NCBI GenBank assembly: GCA_030651575.1
Contig: JAUSFB010000037.1
Span: 1-64,000 of the forward strand
Origin: Phaeospirillum sp.
GTDB taxonomy: Bacteria > Pseudomonadota > Alphaproteobacteria > Rhodospirillales > Magnetospirillaceae
Length of the DNA stretch: 64,000 bases
Direction: 5' to 3'
Part shown: one piece after another, positions 10,789 through 20,196 of the stretch
Layout: every line of letters starts with the position of its first letter
How positions within the stretch are numbered: position 1 is the first letter of the stretch
Made by a program: the position numbers and the translations under genes
The notes under the pieces: model-generated
Database searches by the model: none
What the model saw: only the letters and a program-made list of their open reading frames with translations
What the model was told of the DNA's origin: nothing

Positions 10789-11138
10789 GGCTTCGTACCC
10801 TGCTCTGTCGGATATGGAAGACCGAGTCCCGGCCGATTCATCGACCGCCCCAACCCCCATTTAAACGCGTCTCTAATAAATCTCGGATCAACAACACATA
10901 GAGTATGATGCAAGCAACAAATATGACCATTACTCAGATACTTCGCCAATTTTTGCACATTGGAAGCGATGCGTCCAGAGTCTCCATACGAAGAATTACC
11001 GACATCCAAAGCGGTGTAACACATTGACAACCAACACACACTACCGTGTCATATGTGATGTTGGATTATGTTAAGGATTGACCAGACATTCTGACGTAAT
11101 AGACGCGGGCATGACCTTTAGCCAGGAGAATCCTTCTT
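10789..11138. other. 350-base intergenic region between divergent kinase and pgpA
   Basis: This stretch is much more AT-rich than its surroundings and I find no convincing gene in it. It must hold the promoters of both the kinase (minus) and pgpA (plus). The best plus-strand promoter candidate is listed separately at 11022-11050. Short open frames here have no ribosome site and unusual composition. Confidence 0.6.
11022..11050 (+). promoter_or_regulatory. Candidate sigma-70 promoter for pgpA-cinA
   Basis: A perfect TTGACA at 11022-11027 is followed after 17 bases by TGTCAT at 11045-11050, which matches the -10 consensus at four of six positions. It lies about 90 bases upstream of pgpA. This is inference from consensus only. 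Confidence 0.4.
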
Positions 11139-11621
11139 TTGTCCTATCGCCGCGACGGGATCACGTCCCTTCATCCCGCCACCATCGCCGCAACCTGGTT
11201 CGGGGCCGGCCTGCTGCCCAAGGCTCCGGGAACCTGGGGCTCGGCCGCCGCCCTGCCTTTTGCCTGGGTCTTGGTGAGTCTGGGCGGACGCCCGCTGCTT
11301 CTGATCGCCACCCTGGTCTGCTTTCTGGTGGGCTGGTGGGCCTCGGCGGTTTACGTCGCCCGCACCCACGCCTCCGACCCCAGCGAGGTTGTGATCGATG
11401 AAGTGGCCGGCCAGTGGCTGGTGCTGGCCTTGGCCCCGCTCGACCCTTTCGCCTATCTGGCCGGCTTTGCCTTGTTTCGGCTGTTCGACGTCTGGAAACC
11501 CTGGCCCGTCGGCTGGGCCGATGACAGAATCGGCGGCGGGTTGGGCGTGATGGCCGACGATATCCTGGCCGCCGGCTACGGCCTGCTCGGCATGGCTGCG
11601 CTTGGGTTGGTCTGGCGATGA
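11139..11621 (+). CDS. pgpA: Phosphatidylglycerophosphatase A
   Basis: An inner-membrane phosphatase that converts phosphatidylglycerophosphate to phosphatidylglycerol. The 160-residue protein carries the family motifs GTWGSAAALP, VIDEVAGQW, FRLFDVWKPWP and MADDILAA. It has three to four hydrophobic segments. The best start is TTG at 11139 with AGGAG about ten bases upstream. No ATG or GTG is in frame nearby, and the nearest ATG (11111) is in another frame. The gene overlaps cinA by four bases (ATGA). Confidence 0.93.
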   Translation: MSYRRDGITSLHPATIAATWFGAGLLPKAPGTWGSAAALPFAWVLVSLGGRPLLLIATLVCFLVGWWASAVYVARTHASDPSEVVIDEVAGQWLVLALAPLDPFAYLAGFALFRLFDVWKPWPVGWADDRIGGGLGVMADDILAAGYGLLGMAALGLVWR

Positions 11622-12118
11622 CATCCCTGATGCCGATGGAATTGACGGCCCGAGCCGCCGAAGTCCTGACCGTCCTGGAAGGGCTCGGCCTGAGAGTAGC
11701 GACCGCCGAGTCCTGCACCGGAGGACTGGTGGCAGCGGCGCTGACCGCCATCGCCGGATCGTCATCGGTGATGGAACGCGGCTTCGTCACATACTCCAAC
11801 GAAGCCAAGACCGAGATGCTGGGAGTGCCGGCCGAGGTCATCGACGCCCATGGCGCGGTCAGCGAGGCGGTCGCCCGTGCCATGGCGGAGGGAGCCCTGA
11901 AACACTCCCGCGCCCAGGTGGCGGTCGCCATCACCGGCATCGCCGGCCCCGACGGCGGCAGCCGGGACAAGCCGGTGGGACTGGTCCACTTCGCCCGCGC
12001 CGCCACGGGGATGCCGACGCGCCATCATATGGGGATGCTTGCCGGCGACCGCGATGCGGTCAGGCTGGCGGCGGCAATGACGGCGCTGGGCATGCTTTTG
12101 CCGCCACCGCCGATCTGA
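11618..12118 (+). CDS. CinA family protein (nicotinamide-nucleotide amidase, PncC type)
   Basis: A single-domain CinA C-terminal protein of 166 residues that probably deamidates NMN in pyridine-nucleotide recycling. Typical segments are VATAESCTGGLVAAALT (with the conserved ESCTGG), SVMERGFVTYSNEAK, AITGIAGPDGGS and KPVGLVHFA. The N-terminal molybdopterin-binding domain of long CinA proteins is absent, as in many proteobacteria. It overlaps pgpA by four bases. The pgpA-cinA arrangement is common in alphaproteobacteria. Its last 59 bases overlap the end of the opposite-strand gene at 12060-12389. Confidence 0.93.
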   Translation: MTSLMPMELTARAAEVLTVLEGLGLRVATAESCTGGLVAAALTAIAGSSSVMERGFVTYSNEAKTEMLGVPAEVIDAHGAVSEAVARAMAEGALKHSRAQVAVAITGIAGPDGGSRDKPVGLVHFARAATGMPTRHHMGMLAGDRDAVRLAAAMTALGMLLPPPPI

Positions 12119-12389
12119 GGACGGCCAAGGGCACCGTCGGCGCATCAGAAACGACCCGTGCCCCGTCCTTGGACAACGAGGCATAGGGAAACATTCCAGA
12201 GACGTCATACCCCAGATGCAGGCGCCAACCGGGCAGGGCGGCGGCGACCAAGGCGCGGGATGCATCCACCGAGGCGGTGAACGGGGCGGCCGTCTGGCCG
12301 AATGCCGCCGACAGCGCCAAATCCAGGGCGGTATCGGCGCCGGTCGCCTCCCGCAGACGACGGCCAAGATCGATCCAGTCCGGCTCCAT
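12060..12389 (-). CDS. Phage ABA-sandwich-like small protein
   Basis: A 109-residue soluble protein. The pattern of an ATGADTALDLALSAAFG helix, then PFTASVDASRALVAAALPGW and a C-terminal PLAVLRSAVAAK helix resembles the Phage ABA sandwich domain family (Phage_ABA_S). That family is often seen as single genes in alphaproteobacterial and phage genomes, with unknown function. The assignment rests on remembered pattern, not a search. The last 19 or so codons run antisense to the end of cinA. No other phage genes are nearby, so a lone phage-derived or domesticated gene is the likely explanation. Confidence 0.6.
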   Translation of the reverse strand: MEPDWIDLGRRLREATGADTALDLALSAAFGQTAAPFTASVDASRALVAAALPGWRLHLGYDVSGMFPYASLSKDGARVVSDAPTVPLAVLRSAVAAKACPAPSLPPPA

Positions 12390-12449
12390 TGATTTCCGTA
12401 TCCTTGTGCTGCATTTTCAAGACGACAATAGCAGAGGGATGACAAGACT

Positions 12450-14129
12450 ATGACCTCATCGCGCACCGGTGGCGAGATTCTTGCCGACGCCCTGATCGGC
12501 CAGGGCGCCGATACCGTCACCTGCGTGCCGGGCGAAAGTTTTCTGCCGTTTCTCGACGCCGCCTGGGATCGCCGCGACCGCCTCAAGGTTCTGGCCTTCC
12601 GTCATGAAGGCGGCGCGGCCTATGCCGCCGAGGCCCATGGCAAGCTGACCGGCCGGCCAGGAGTCTGTTTCGTCGGACGCGGCCCCGGTGCCACCCATGC
12701 CGCAGTGGGTGTTCACACCGCCTTTCAGGACTCGACTCCCATGGTCCTGCTGATCGGTCAGGTCGATCGCCCCAACCGGGGCCGCGAAGCCTTCCAGGAA
12801 GTCGAGTTGCGTCAGATGTTCACGCCTCTGACCAAGCGGGTCGAGGAAGTCAATGACGCCGCCCGCCTGCCCGAAGCGGTGGCCCGCGCCTTCGCCGCCG
12901 CCCTGAGCGGCCGGCCGGGACCGGTGGCGCTGATCCTGCCGGAGGATGTACTGGCCGAACGGGCCGAAGTGGCGGATGTGGAGCGGCTTCCCCCCGCCCT
13001 GCCCCATCCCGGCCCCTGCCGGCTGAATCGCCTGGGCGAGTTGCTGGCCAAGGCCCGCCGCCCCCTGGCGGTGGTGGGCGGCGGCGGCTGGAGCCAGGAC
13101 GCAGCGACCCTGTTCGCGAAATTCGCCGAGGCCTGGAATATTCCGGTCGCCTCCGCCTTCCGCTGCCAAGACATCGTCGATAACGACTCTGACGTCTATG
13201 CGGGTGAGTTGGGATTTTCGGTGGCCCCCAGCCTGGCGCAGCGGGTCCGCGACGCCGACCTGCTGCTGGCGGTGGGAACCCGCCTGGGCGAGATCGACAC
13301 CAACGGATACACCCTGGTCAACTCGCCCAACCCGACCCAGACCCTGGTCCACGTCTTCCCCGAAGCCGAGGAACTGGGCCGGGTCTATCGCCCCGAACTG
13401 GCCATCGTCGCCGCCATGCCGCCCTTTGCCCGCGCCATCGCCGCCCTGGCCCCGCCGCCCGAAATCGCCTGGAGCGATTGGACCCGGGCGGTCCGGGCCG
13501 ATCATCTGGCCAATCGCATCCCCAATCCCTGCCCCGGCGCACTGGACATGGGGCAAGTGATGGCGGAGATCGAATCCCGCCTCCCCGTCGATGCTATCAT
13601 CTGCACTGGCGCCGGTAATTACACCGGCTGGCCGCAGCGTTTCCACCGCTTCCGCCACTACCGGACCCAGCTGGCTCCGGCCAACGGCTCCATGGGCTAT
13701 GGCCTGCCGGCGGCGCTGGCGGCCAAAGCCCACCATCCCGACCGGACCGTGATCGCCTTCGCTGGCGACGGCTGCTTTCTGATGACGGCGCAGGAACTGG
13801 CCACCGCCAAACTGCACCAGCTGGCGCCGGTGGTGATCATCATCGACAATGGCATGTACGGCACCATCCGCATGCACCAGGAAGCCAACCACCCCGGACG
13901 GACTCTGGCCACCGATCTGGCCAATCCCGACTTTGCCGCCCTGGCCCGCTCCTATGGCGCCTGGGCCGAAACGGTGGAACGGACCGAGGACTTCGCCCCC
14001 GCCTTCACTCAGGCTTTGACGGCTGGGCGGCTGGCGCTGCTGCATCTCAAGCTGGACCCGGAGGCCATCACCACCCGCACCACCTTGTCCGCCATTCGAA
14101 ACAAGGCGTTAACGTCCTCGAAGGTATAA
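12450..14129 (+). CDS. Thiamine-pyrophosphate enzyme (acetolactate synthase-like)
   Basis: A 559-residue enzyme with the three-domain layout of the acetolactate synthase/pyruvate oxidase family. The N-terminal PYR domain has the cofactor-activating glutamate in FRHEGGAAYAAEAHGK. A central domain follows (about 190-330), then a C-terminal PP domain with the TPP motif GDGCFLMTAQELATA and the IDNGMYGTIRMHQ segment. GSMGYGLPAALAAK is also characteristic. It is not next to an ilvH-type regulatory subunit, so it is probably not the main biosynthetic acetolactate synthase. The specific reaction (carboligase, decarboxylase or oxidase) cannot be decided from sequence. Confidence 0.9.
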   Translation: MTSSRTGGEILADALIGQGADTVTCVPGESFLPFLDAAWDRRDRLKVLAFRHEGGAAYAAEAHGKLTGRPGVCFVGRGPGATHAAVGVHTAFQDSTPMVLLIGQVDRPNRGREAFQEVELRQMFTPLTKRVEEVNDAARLPEAVARAFAAALSGRPGPVALILPEDVLAERAEVADVERLPPALPHPGPCRLNRLGELLAKARRPLAVVGGGGWSQDAATLFAKFAEAWNIPVASAFRCQDIVDNDSDVYAGELGFSVAPSLAQRVRDADLLLAVGTRLGEIDTNGYTLVNSPNPTQTLVHVFPEAEELGRVYRPELAIVAAMPPFARAIAALAPPPEIAWSDWTRAVRADHLANRIPNPCPGALDMGQVMAEIESRLPVDAIICTGAGNYTGWPQRFHRFRHYRTQLAPANGSMGYGLPAALAAKAHHPDRTVIAFAGDGCFLMTAQELATAKLHQLAPVVIIIDNGMYGTIRMHQEANHPGRTLATDLANPDFAALARSYGAWAETVERTEDFAPAFTQALTAGRLALLHLKLDPEAITTRTTLSAIRNKALTSSKV

Positions 14130-14164
14130 TACCAACGGCTATTCATGCGGTGGGAGTACCGACG

Positions 14165-14572
14165 ATGGATCTGATAGCGTGGTCCGACGATATCAAGCTG
14201 GGGGTGCCATCCATCGACGCCGAACACCGTCGCCTGATGGACCTGACCAATAATTTCCTGGCGGCTGCCGAGGACGAGGCCCTCATGCCCCAGTTGGCCG
14301 CCATCCTGGAAGAGCTGATTGAACACACCCGCGCCCATTTCCAGACGGAAGAGCGACTGCTGGACCAGTGCTCCTACCCTCAGCTGATGGCCCACAAGAC
14401 TGAGCATACCCGTTTGTTGAACGAAACCCAACGGCTCCACGACCGCTTTTGCCAGCCCGAGGCATCGACCAGCCTTGCCCTGGAAGCGGCCCAGTACCTT
14501 CAGCATTGGCTGCTGGATCACATCGTCGCCAGTGACAAGCCGTTCCGCCCCTACCTGATGCGGCTGGGCTAA
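14165..14572 (+). CDS. Bacteriohemerythrin
   Basis: A 135-residue four-helix di-iron protein that binds O2. The metal-ligand pattern is complete: H in IDAEHRRLMDL, H and E in HTRAHFQTEERLL, H in MAHKTEHTRLL, and H and D in WLLDHIVASDK. The ATG at 14165 has GGGAG eight bases upstream. A GTG five codons earlier is possible but less likely. Such proteins serve O2 sensing or delivery in microaerobic bacteria. It stands alone, converging with the diguanylate cyclase gene, with four bases of stop overlap. Confidence 0.95.
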   Translation: MDLIAWSDDIKLGVPSIDAEHRRLMDLTNNFLAAAEDEALMPQLAAILEELIEHTRAHFQTEERLLDQCSYPQLMAHKTEHTRLLNETQRLHDRFCQPEASTSLALEAAQYLQHWLLDHIVASDKPFRPYLMRLG

Positions 14573-16485
14573 CCCTTGTCTCCGGAAAAGCGGAAACTGT
14601 TCTTGCCATGGCGCTTGACGGCGTACATGGCTTCATCCGCCAGCTTGATCAAGCCCGCCCCATCGCCGGAATCATCCGGGAAGATGGAGATGCCGATCGA
14701 GCCGTGAACATGGGCCTCGCCCTCTTCCAAAAGGTAAGGCCGGCCCAGTTGATCGAGTATCTTGCCCGCGACGATGGTGGGATCTTCCCGGCCGTGGATG
14801 CCCTGCAAGATGACGACGAACTCATCACCGGACAGTCGCGCCAGGGTATCGCTGGCGCGCATGCATTCCGACAGCCGCACCGCCGTCTGTTGCAGCAGCA
14901 CATCGCCGGCGGCATGGCCGAGGGTGTCATTCACCGCCTTGAATCCGTCGAGGTCCAGGAACATCACCGCGAAGCTCTTGACCTCGCGGTGGGAGTGCCG
15001 CACCGCCTGACTGAGGCGATCGAGGAACAGCGAACGGTTGGGCAGACCGGTCAGGGCGTCGTAATTGGCCTGACGCCAGACCCGCTCCTCGTCTTCCTTC
15101 CGATGGGTAATATCGGTAAAGACCGCGACATGGTGGGAAATGGCGCCGGCATAGTCGCGGATCAGAGTGATTGACAGCCACTCGGCAAAGAACTCACCGG
15201 ATTTCCGCCGGTTCCAGACCTCTCCCGACCACCGGCCGGTCCGCTGCAATTGGGTCCACATGGTGGCGTAGAAGTCACTGTCATGCCGTCCGGAATGGAG
15301 GAACTTCGGATTACGGCCCAAAACCTCGTCCCGGGCGTATTCGGTTATGGTGGAAAAGGCAGGATTGACGAAAACAATCTGATTACCGCTATCGGTGATC
15401 ACAACACCTTCAGTGACCGTTTCCAGCACCTTGGCGGCCAACAGAATCTGTTGTTCGGCGGCCTTGCGCTCGGTAATGTCATAGATCCAGGCTAGATTGA
15501 CCGGTTCGCGCTGAAAGTCGGTGGAGCGGATGGTCAGCAGACTCCAGAACGGCTTACCGTTCTTGCGCCGAAACTCCACCTCGGCATCATCGATACGCCC
15601 ATCCCGGCGCAGGGCGGCCAGCACGGCGCGACGCTGGTTCTCATCGACATAATGACCACGCGCCGACGAGCCGATAAACTCCTGCTTGGTCATGCCCAGG
15701 ATATCGGTGAATCGGGTATTGGCGAACACGATCTCGCCGTCGGAACGCCGCGAGACCGAGACCCCCATGGGGCTCTCTTCCAGAATTCGCCACAGCCTCT
15801 CCTCACTCTCCCGCAGTTCCTGGGCCGACCGGGAGCGATCCGCCATGTCGGCCCGCAACCGCTCCACCATGGGATGAAGCACGCCGAATGCCGACAGCAG
15901 CAACATGCCAAGCATCAGGGCGAGCGAAATTCCCTGCAACATCACCAATTGGCGGTTCTTGGCCTCGCTATACTGCTGGAACCGCCGGGTTGCTTCCTCC
16001 AACCCGGTGAGCAAAGGCCCCGTCGCGGCGTCGGAAATCGCCAACAGGTCCGGATCATTGCCGGTAATGGAGGATTTGCGGGCAAGCAGCGCCCGACCAT
16101 GGCCGATGAACGCCCGCAGGCCTTCCTCCAAATTCCAGACAGGTCCATTGAAGATGTCGAGAACCTCGACCGGCGGCGGAGGCTCCCCCGTCATGAGCTG
16201 ATGATGGTGAGCCTCCAGCCGGTCGAGCGTCTCGCCCAGCATCTTGGTGACCGCATCCGGCCGCTCGCCCCCCAAAGCCGCCAGGCGATTGGCGGCAAAG
16301 GCGACGCGTTCAACCTGCATGCGTTGACGGCCGGTCTGATTGATCCGCTCGCCAAGCCCCTCGGCCTCGTAGAGGACTCGGGTCAGCCCGACGAACGACA
16401 AGACCGCAAGGAAACCCAGCACGACCAGAACCGCGATATAGCGGGTCGTCAGCTCCCGTGTGATTCGTTCGCCGAGATCGGCCAT
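14569..16485 (-). CDS. PilJ-type sensor, PAS-PAS-GGDEF diguanylate cyclase
   Basis: A 638-residue membrane protein predicted to make cyclic di-GMP. Two membrane helices (TRYIAVLVVLGFLAVLSFVG and ISLALMLGMLLLSAFGVL) flank a periplasmic domain that has the PilJ/NarX-like start INQTGRQRMQVERVAF. Two PAS/PAC units follow (EESPMGVSVSRRSDGEIVFA and TEGVVITDSGNQIVFVNPAF). The C-terminal GGDEF domain has [17 protein letters not shown] and RLSGDEFVVIL; SGDEF is an accepted active variant. The ATG at 16485 has GGAG five bases upstream. There is no EAL domain. Confidence 0.92.
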   Translation of the reverse strand: MADLGERITRELTTRYIAVLVVLGFLAVLSFVGLTRVLYEAEGLGERINQTGRQRMQVERVAFAANRLAALGGERPDAVTKMLGETLDRLEAHHHQLMTGEPPPPVEVLDIFNGPVWNLEEGLRAFIGHGRALLARKSSITGNDPDLLAISDAATGPLLTGLEEATRRFQQYSEAKNRQLVMLQGISLALMLGMLLLSAFGVLHPMVERLRADMADRSRSAQELRESEERLWRILEESPMGVSVSRRSDGEIVFANTRFTDILGMTKQEFIGSSARGHYVDENQRRAVLAALRRDGRIDDAEVEFRRKNGKPFWSLLTIRSTDFQREPVNLAWIYDITERKAAEQQILLAAKVLETVTEGVVITDSGNQIVFVNPAFSTITEYARDEVLGRNPKFLHSGRHDSDFYATMWTQLQRTGRWSGEVWNRRKSGEFFAEWLSITLIRDYAGAISHHVAVFTDITHRKEDEERVWRQANYDALTGLPNRSLFLDRLSQAVRHSHREVKSFAVMFLDLDGFKAVNDTLGHAAGDVLLQQTAVRLSECMRASDTLARLSGDEFVVILQGIHGREDPTIVAGKILDQLGRPYLLEEGEAHVHGSIGISIFPDDSGDGAGLIKLADEAMYAVKRHGKNSFRFSGDKG

Positions 16486-16585
16486 TTCAGCTCCGCCCGC
16501 GTATCCCGCCCCAGCCGGGGGCCTCATCGGTGATAACACGGAGAATGCCCCCGTGCGACCCCGCAAATCGGCCCCCCCACCGATG

Positions 16586-19249
16586 TTACGCCCCCGAAAG
16601 ACGCTCCAGCGCTTCCCTCAGCTTGGCGATGGATGCCGACCATTCGGTGCGCCGTTCATGCTGCTCCTCAACCACTTCGGGACGGGCCTTGGCGACGAAA
16701 TCGGCATTGCCGAGCTTCTTGTCAACCTTGGCGATCTCGCCCTCCAACCGGGCGATTTCCTTGTCCAGCCGGGCGCGCTCCTTGTCCAGATCAATGACGC
16801 CGGCCAGCGGCATCACCAAGGTGGCTTCATCCACGACCATCTGAGCCGCACCATGCGAGGACGCCTGCGCCACCCGCTCGCCGGGGGCCTGAGCGTCGAA
16901 TGCTGCCAACCGGCCCAGACGGGTGATCAGGTCGCCATGGGTTCTGGCCCAGGCAAGCGAACGATCCGTCAGGCCGCTGCCCAGCAAATCCACCTGGGTC
17001 GCCGGCGGCACGTTCATTTCCGAACGCACGGCGCGCACCGCCGAAATGACGCGGACCACCCAATCCATCTCGTCCTCGGCGGCGGCGGCGTGCAACCCGT
17101 CCAGCTTTGGCCACGACCGCAGCATCAGCGTATCCGAGCGTTCCGCCGTCTGTTGCCACAGCTCCTCGGTGATGAACGGCATCAGCGGATGCAAGATGTG
17201 CAGAATCTGATCCAGCACCCAGGCAGCGGTGGCGCGGGTCTCGGCCTTGGACGCTTCGTCCGTGCCGGTGAAAATCGGCTTGGCGAATTCCAGGTACCAG
17301 TCGCAGAAGCTCCCCCAGACGAACTGATAGGCCCCCAGGGCGGCGGCGTCATAACGATAACTCTCGATGGAGGCGCCGACCTTGTCCGCCACTTCGGCGG
17401 TTTTGGCGATGATCCAGCGATTGACCGTTTCCTTGACCGTCCCGGGATCGAATCCGGCCACCGGCCGGCACTCGTTCATCTGGCAGAACCGCGCCGCGTT
17501 CCACAGCTTGGTGGCGAAGTTGCGATAGCCCTCGACCCGGCCTTCCGCCAGCTTGACGTCGCGGCCCTGAGCCGCCAGCGCCGCCAGGGTGAAACGCAGG
17601 GCGTCGCAGCCGTACTTCTCGATCAGGTCCAGGGGATCGATGATGTTGCCCTTGGACTTGGACATCTTCTGGCCCTTTTCGTCGCGGACCAGAGCGTGGA
17701 TATAGATATCCTTGAACGGCACATCCCCCATGAAGTGGATGCCCATCATCATCATGCGGGCGACCCAGAAGAAGATGATGTCAAAGCCGGTCACCAGCAC
17801 GTCGCCGGGGTAATAGCGCCCCAGCTCCGGAGTCTGTTCCGGCCATCCCAGGGTCGAGAACGGCCATAGCGCCGACGAAAACCAGGTATCGAGAACGTCG
17901 GAATCGCGCACCAGCTCGACCGCATGGCCATAATGAGCGGCGGCGGCGGCGATGGCGGCGGCCTCGTCCTCCTCGACGAAGAAGGTTCCATCCGGGCCAT
18001 ACCAAGCCGGCACCTGATGACCCCACCAGATCTGGCGCGAGATGCACCAGGGCTGGATATTGCGCATCCATTCGAAGTAGGTGTTTTCCCAGTGCTTCGG
18101 CACGAAACGGGTCTTGCCGGTCTCCACCGCCTCGATCGCCGGCTTGGCCAGGGTTGCGGCGTCGACGAACCACTGATCGGTCAACCAGGGCTCGATCACC
18201 ACGCCAGAGCGGTCGCCATAGGGGACCATGTGGGTGTGGGGCTCGATCTTGTCGAGCAGTTCCAGCGCCTCGAACTCGGCCACCACTTTCTTGCGGGCCT
18301 CGTAACGGTCGAGGCCGCGATAGCCTTCCGGCACATCGTCATTGGTCCGGGCGTCGCGGTCGAAGATGTTGATCAGCGGCAGGTCGTGGCGGGCGCCCAC
18401 CTGGAAGTCGTTAAAATCGTGCGCCGGAGTGATCTTCACCGCGCCGGTGCCCTTGGCGGGGTCGGAATATTCATCGGCGACGATGGGAATCAGGCGGTTG
18501 CAGATGGGCAGGCGCACCATCTTGCCCACCAGGGCGGCATAGCGCTCATCCTCGGGATGAACCGCCACAGCGCTGTCGCCCAGCATGGTTTCCGGCCGGG
18601 TGGTCGCCACGGTGATGAAAGTATCGTCGAGGCCTTCGACGGGATAGCGGAAGTGCCACATATGGCCCTTTACCTCGCGCTGCTCCACTTCCAGGTCGGA
18701 AATGGCGGTATGCAGCTTTGGGTCCCAATTGACCAGACGCTTGGCGCGATAGATCAACCCCTGGCGATGCAAGGTGACAAAGACCTTGCGGACGGCCGTG
18801 GACAGGCCCTCGTCCATGGTGAAACGTTCCTTGGCCCAATCGGGCGAGGCCCCCAGGCGGCGCAACTGGCGGGTGATGGTTCCGCCGGATTCGGCCTTCC
18901 ACTCCCAGACCCGCTTGATAAAGGCGTCGCGGCCCAGGTCGTGACGGGTGACCTTCTCGGCCTCCAGCTGACGCTCCACCACCATTTGGGTGGCGATGCC
19001 GGCATGGTCGGTTCCCGGCTGCCACAGGGCGTCATGCCCGCTCATGCGGCGATAGCGGATCAACACGTCTTGAAGCGTGAAGGTCAACGCGTGGCCCATG
19101 TGCAGGCTGCCCGTCACATTGGGCGGTGGCATCATGATGGTGTAGGGCGGCCTGTCCGAGTCGGTCCGGGCGGCGAAGGCGCCGGAATTTTCCCATTGCT
19201 CGTAGTGCTTCGGCTCGACCTCGGCGGGACGATACGTCTTATCCAGCAT
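16586..19249 (-). CDS. valS: Valyl-tRNA synthetase
   Basis: A class I aminoacyl-tRNA synthetase of 887 residues that charges tRNA-Val and edits threonine. The HIGH box appears as [12 protein letters not shown] and the KMSKS box as [28 protein letters not shown] and [10 protein letters not shown] are also diagnostic. An editing domain occupies the middle, and an anticodon-binding domain and C-terminal coiled-coil arm ([25 protein letters not shown] in part) close the protein. It lies downstream of popZ on the same strand, with a strong terminator between them. Confidence 0.98.
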   Translation of the reverse strand: MLDKTYRPAEVEPKHYEQWENSGAFAARTDSDRPPYTIMMPPPNVTGSLHMGHALTFTLQDVLIRYRRMSGHDALWQPGTDHAGIATQMVVERQLEAEKVTRHDLGRDAFIKRVWEWKAESGGTITRQLRRLGASPDWAKERFTMDEGLSTAVRKVFVTLHRQGLIYRAKRLVNWDPKLHTAISDLEVEQREVKGHMWHFRYPVEGLDDTFITVATTRPETMLGDSAVAVHPEDERYAALVGKMVRLPICNRLIPIVADEYSDPAKGTGAVKITPAHDFNDFQVGARHDLPLINIFDRDARTNDDVPEGYRGLDRYEARKKVVAEFEALELLDKIEPHTHMVPYGDRSGVVIEPWLTDQWFVDAATLAKPAIEAVETGKTRFVPKHWENTYFEWMRNIQPWCISRQIWWGHQVPAWYGPDGTFFVEEDEAAAIAAAAAHYGHAVELVRDSDVLDTWFSSALWPFSTLGWPEQTPELGRYYPGDVLVTGFDIIFFWVARMMMMGIHFMGDVPFKDIYIHALVRDEKGQKMSKSKGNIIDPLDLIEKYGCDALRFTLAALAAQGRDVKLAEGRVEGYRNFATKLWNAARFCQMNECRPVAGFDPGTVKETVNRWIIAKTAEVADKVGASIESYRYDAAALGAYQFVWGSFCDWYLEFAKPIFTGTDEASKAETRATAAWVLDQILHILHPLMPFITEELWQQTAERSDTLMLRSWPKLDGLHAAAAEDEMDWVVRVISAVRAVRSEMNVPPATQVDLLGSGLTDRSLAWARTHGDLITRLGRLAAFDAQAPGERVAQASSHGAAQMVVDEATLVMPLAGVIDLDKERARLDKEIARLEGEIAKVDKKLGNADFVAKARPEVVEEQHERRTEWSASIAKLREALERLSGA

Positions 19250-19280
19250 GGCGATTGGCTCGCGCTCTTTCCTTGGGTGA

Positions 19281-19317
19281 AAAACAAAAAGGGCGGCCCG
19301 TTGCGCCGGGGCCGCCC
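19281..19317 (-). terminator. Rho-independent terminator downstream of popZ
   Basis: A perfect nine-base stem (19291-19299 pairing with 19309-19317) encloses a nine-base loop. On the minus strand it is followed by a T-rich tract (complement of 19281-19290). It sits 23 bases past the popZ stop and 32 bases before the valS start. Confidence 0.85.
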
Positions 19318-19339
19318 CTCTGACTCGACACGGCCAAGA

Positions 19340-20053
19340 CTAATAGTCTTCAGACCGGTTTACCATCCTCTCGATCTCTTTCTTGACGATACGCTCGATC
19401 ATGTAGGGCAGGTTCTGGTCGAGCCATTCCTTCAAGATCGGCCGCAGCAGTTCGTTGACCAGATCTTCGAGGGTAACCGCGCTGTTGCCAAGGCCGAAAG
19501 ACTTCTGTCGCACGATCTCGCGCGCCAGATTGGACAACAACGACGCCCCGTGATCGATACTGGGCGGCGACATCAAGGCTTCGTCGTCCACCGGGCGCTG
19601 ACGACGCGGCGGCGGATCGTAATCCTCGACGACCCGGCGCGGCATCACCGGCGGCGGCGGCTCGGGCTCGAAATCCCCCAGATCCGCCTTGAAATCATTG
19701 ATGTCGAAGGCCGGCTCCGGTTCCTCCGGGGCCTCTTCCATCACCATGTCCTCGGTCAGTTCGAGAACATCATCGTCCATTTCAAGTTCGGGTTCGGGCT
19801 CCGGTTCAGGCTCTGGTTCGGGCTCCGGCTCGGGGGCCGGCGCCGGAGTATCGAACATGGAGTCGATATCATCCTGTGCGAAAATCTGAGATGGCTCAGG
19901 CTCAGGCTCCGGCATAGGTTCGGGTTCGGGCTCCGGCGGCGGAGTCTCGGGGGCCTTGGGCTTATCCTCAACCTCATCTTCCGACAGAATACGTCGGATA
20001 GAGGCGAGAATATCCTCCATCGATGGTTCTTGCTGGGCCTTGTCTTCGCTCAT
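19340..20053 (-). CDS. popZ: PopZ cell-pole organising protein (DUF2497)
   Basis: A 237-residue polar scaffold that self-assembles and tethers the ParB-origin complex and signalling proteins in alphaproteobacteria. The N-terminal helix SMEDILASIRRILSEDE and the C-terminal segment TLEDLVNELLRPILKEWLDQNLP plus MIERIVKKEIERM are the two conserved blocks. The middle (about residues 30-165) is an acidic, proline-rich linker with long Pro-Glu runs at about residues 38-55 and 72-90, coded by near-repeated GGCTC-type units. Its placement next to valS is common in Rhodospirillales and Caulobacter relatives. The acidic linker is expected to tune condensate fluidity. Confidence 0.92.
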   Translation of the reverse strand: MSEDKAQQEPSMEDILASIRRILSEDEVEDKPKAPETPPPEPEPEPMPEPEPEPSQIFAQDDIDSMFDTPAPAPEPEPEPEPEPEPEPELEMDDDVLELTEDMVMEEAPEEPEPAFDINDFKADLGDFEPEPPPPVMPRRVVEDYDPPPRRQRPVDDEALMSPPSIDHGASLLSNLAREIVRQKSFGLGNSAVTLEDLVNELLRPILKEWLDQNLPYMIERIVKKEIERMVNRSEDY

Positions 20054-20196
20054 GTCACGGCTATTCTATCTGCCTGCGCCCGGAAGGGGACCTGCCGCAA
20101 TGATGCCGCACGGCCGGTAACAAAAGGTTAAAATTCCACGAGTCTCAAAGAGAAAATTGGATCAACCCCTCGGCCGAAACCAATCCCCACTCATTT

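Noticed and set aside
10743-11039. A 98-codon minus-strand frame running from the kinase 5' end into the intergenic region
   Set aside because: No ribosome site, cysteine-rich composition unlike the neighbours, and it overlaps the likely promoter region.
12456-14045. A 529-codon open frame opposite the TPP enzyme gene
   Set aside because: It is a shadow of the high-GC coding strand. Its product is rich in Gly, Gln and Arg with no domain, while the plus frame is a clear enzyme. Similar long opposite frames at 4335-5795, 17924-20131 and 35794-37245 were rejected for the same reason.
19790-19945. Repeated GGCTC-type units as a CRISPR-like or mobile repeat
   Set aside because: They lie in frame within popZ and simply code for Pro-Glu dipeptides. 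There are no spacers.
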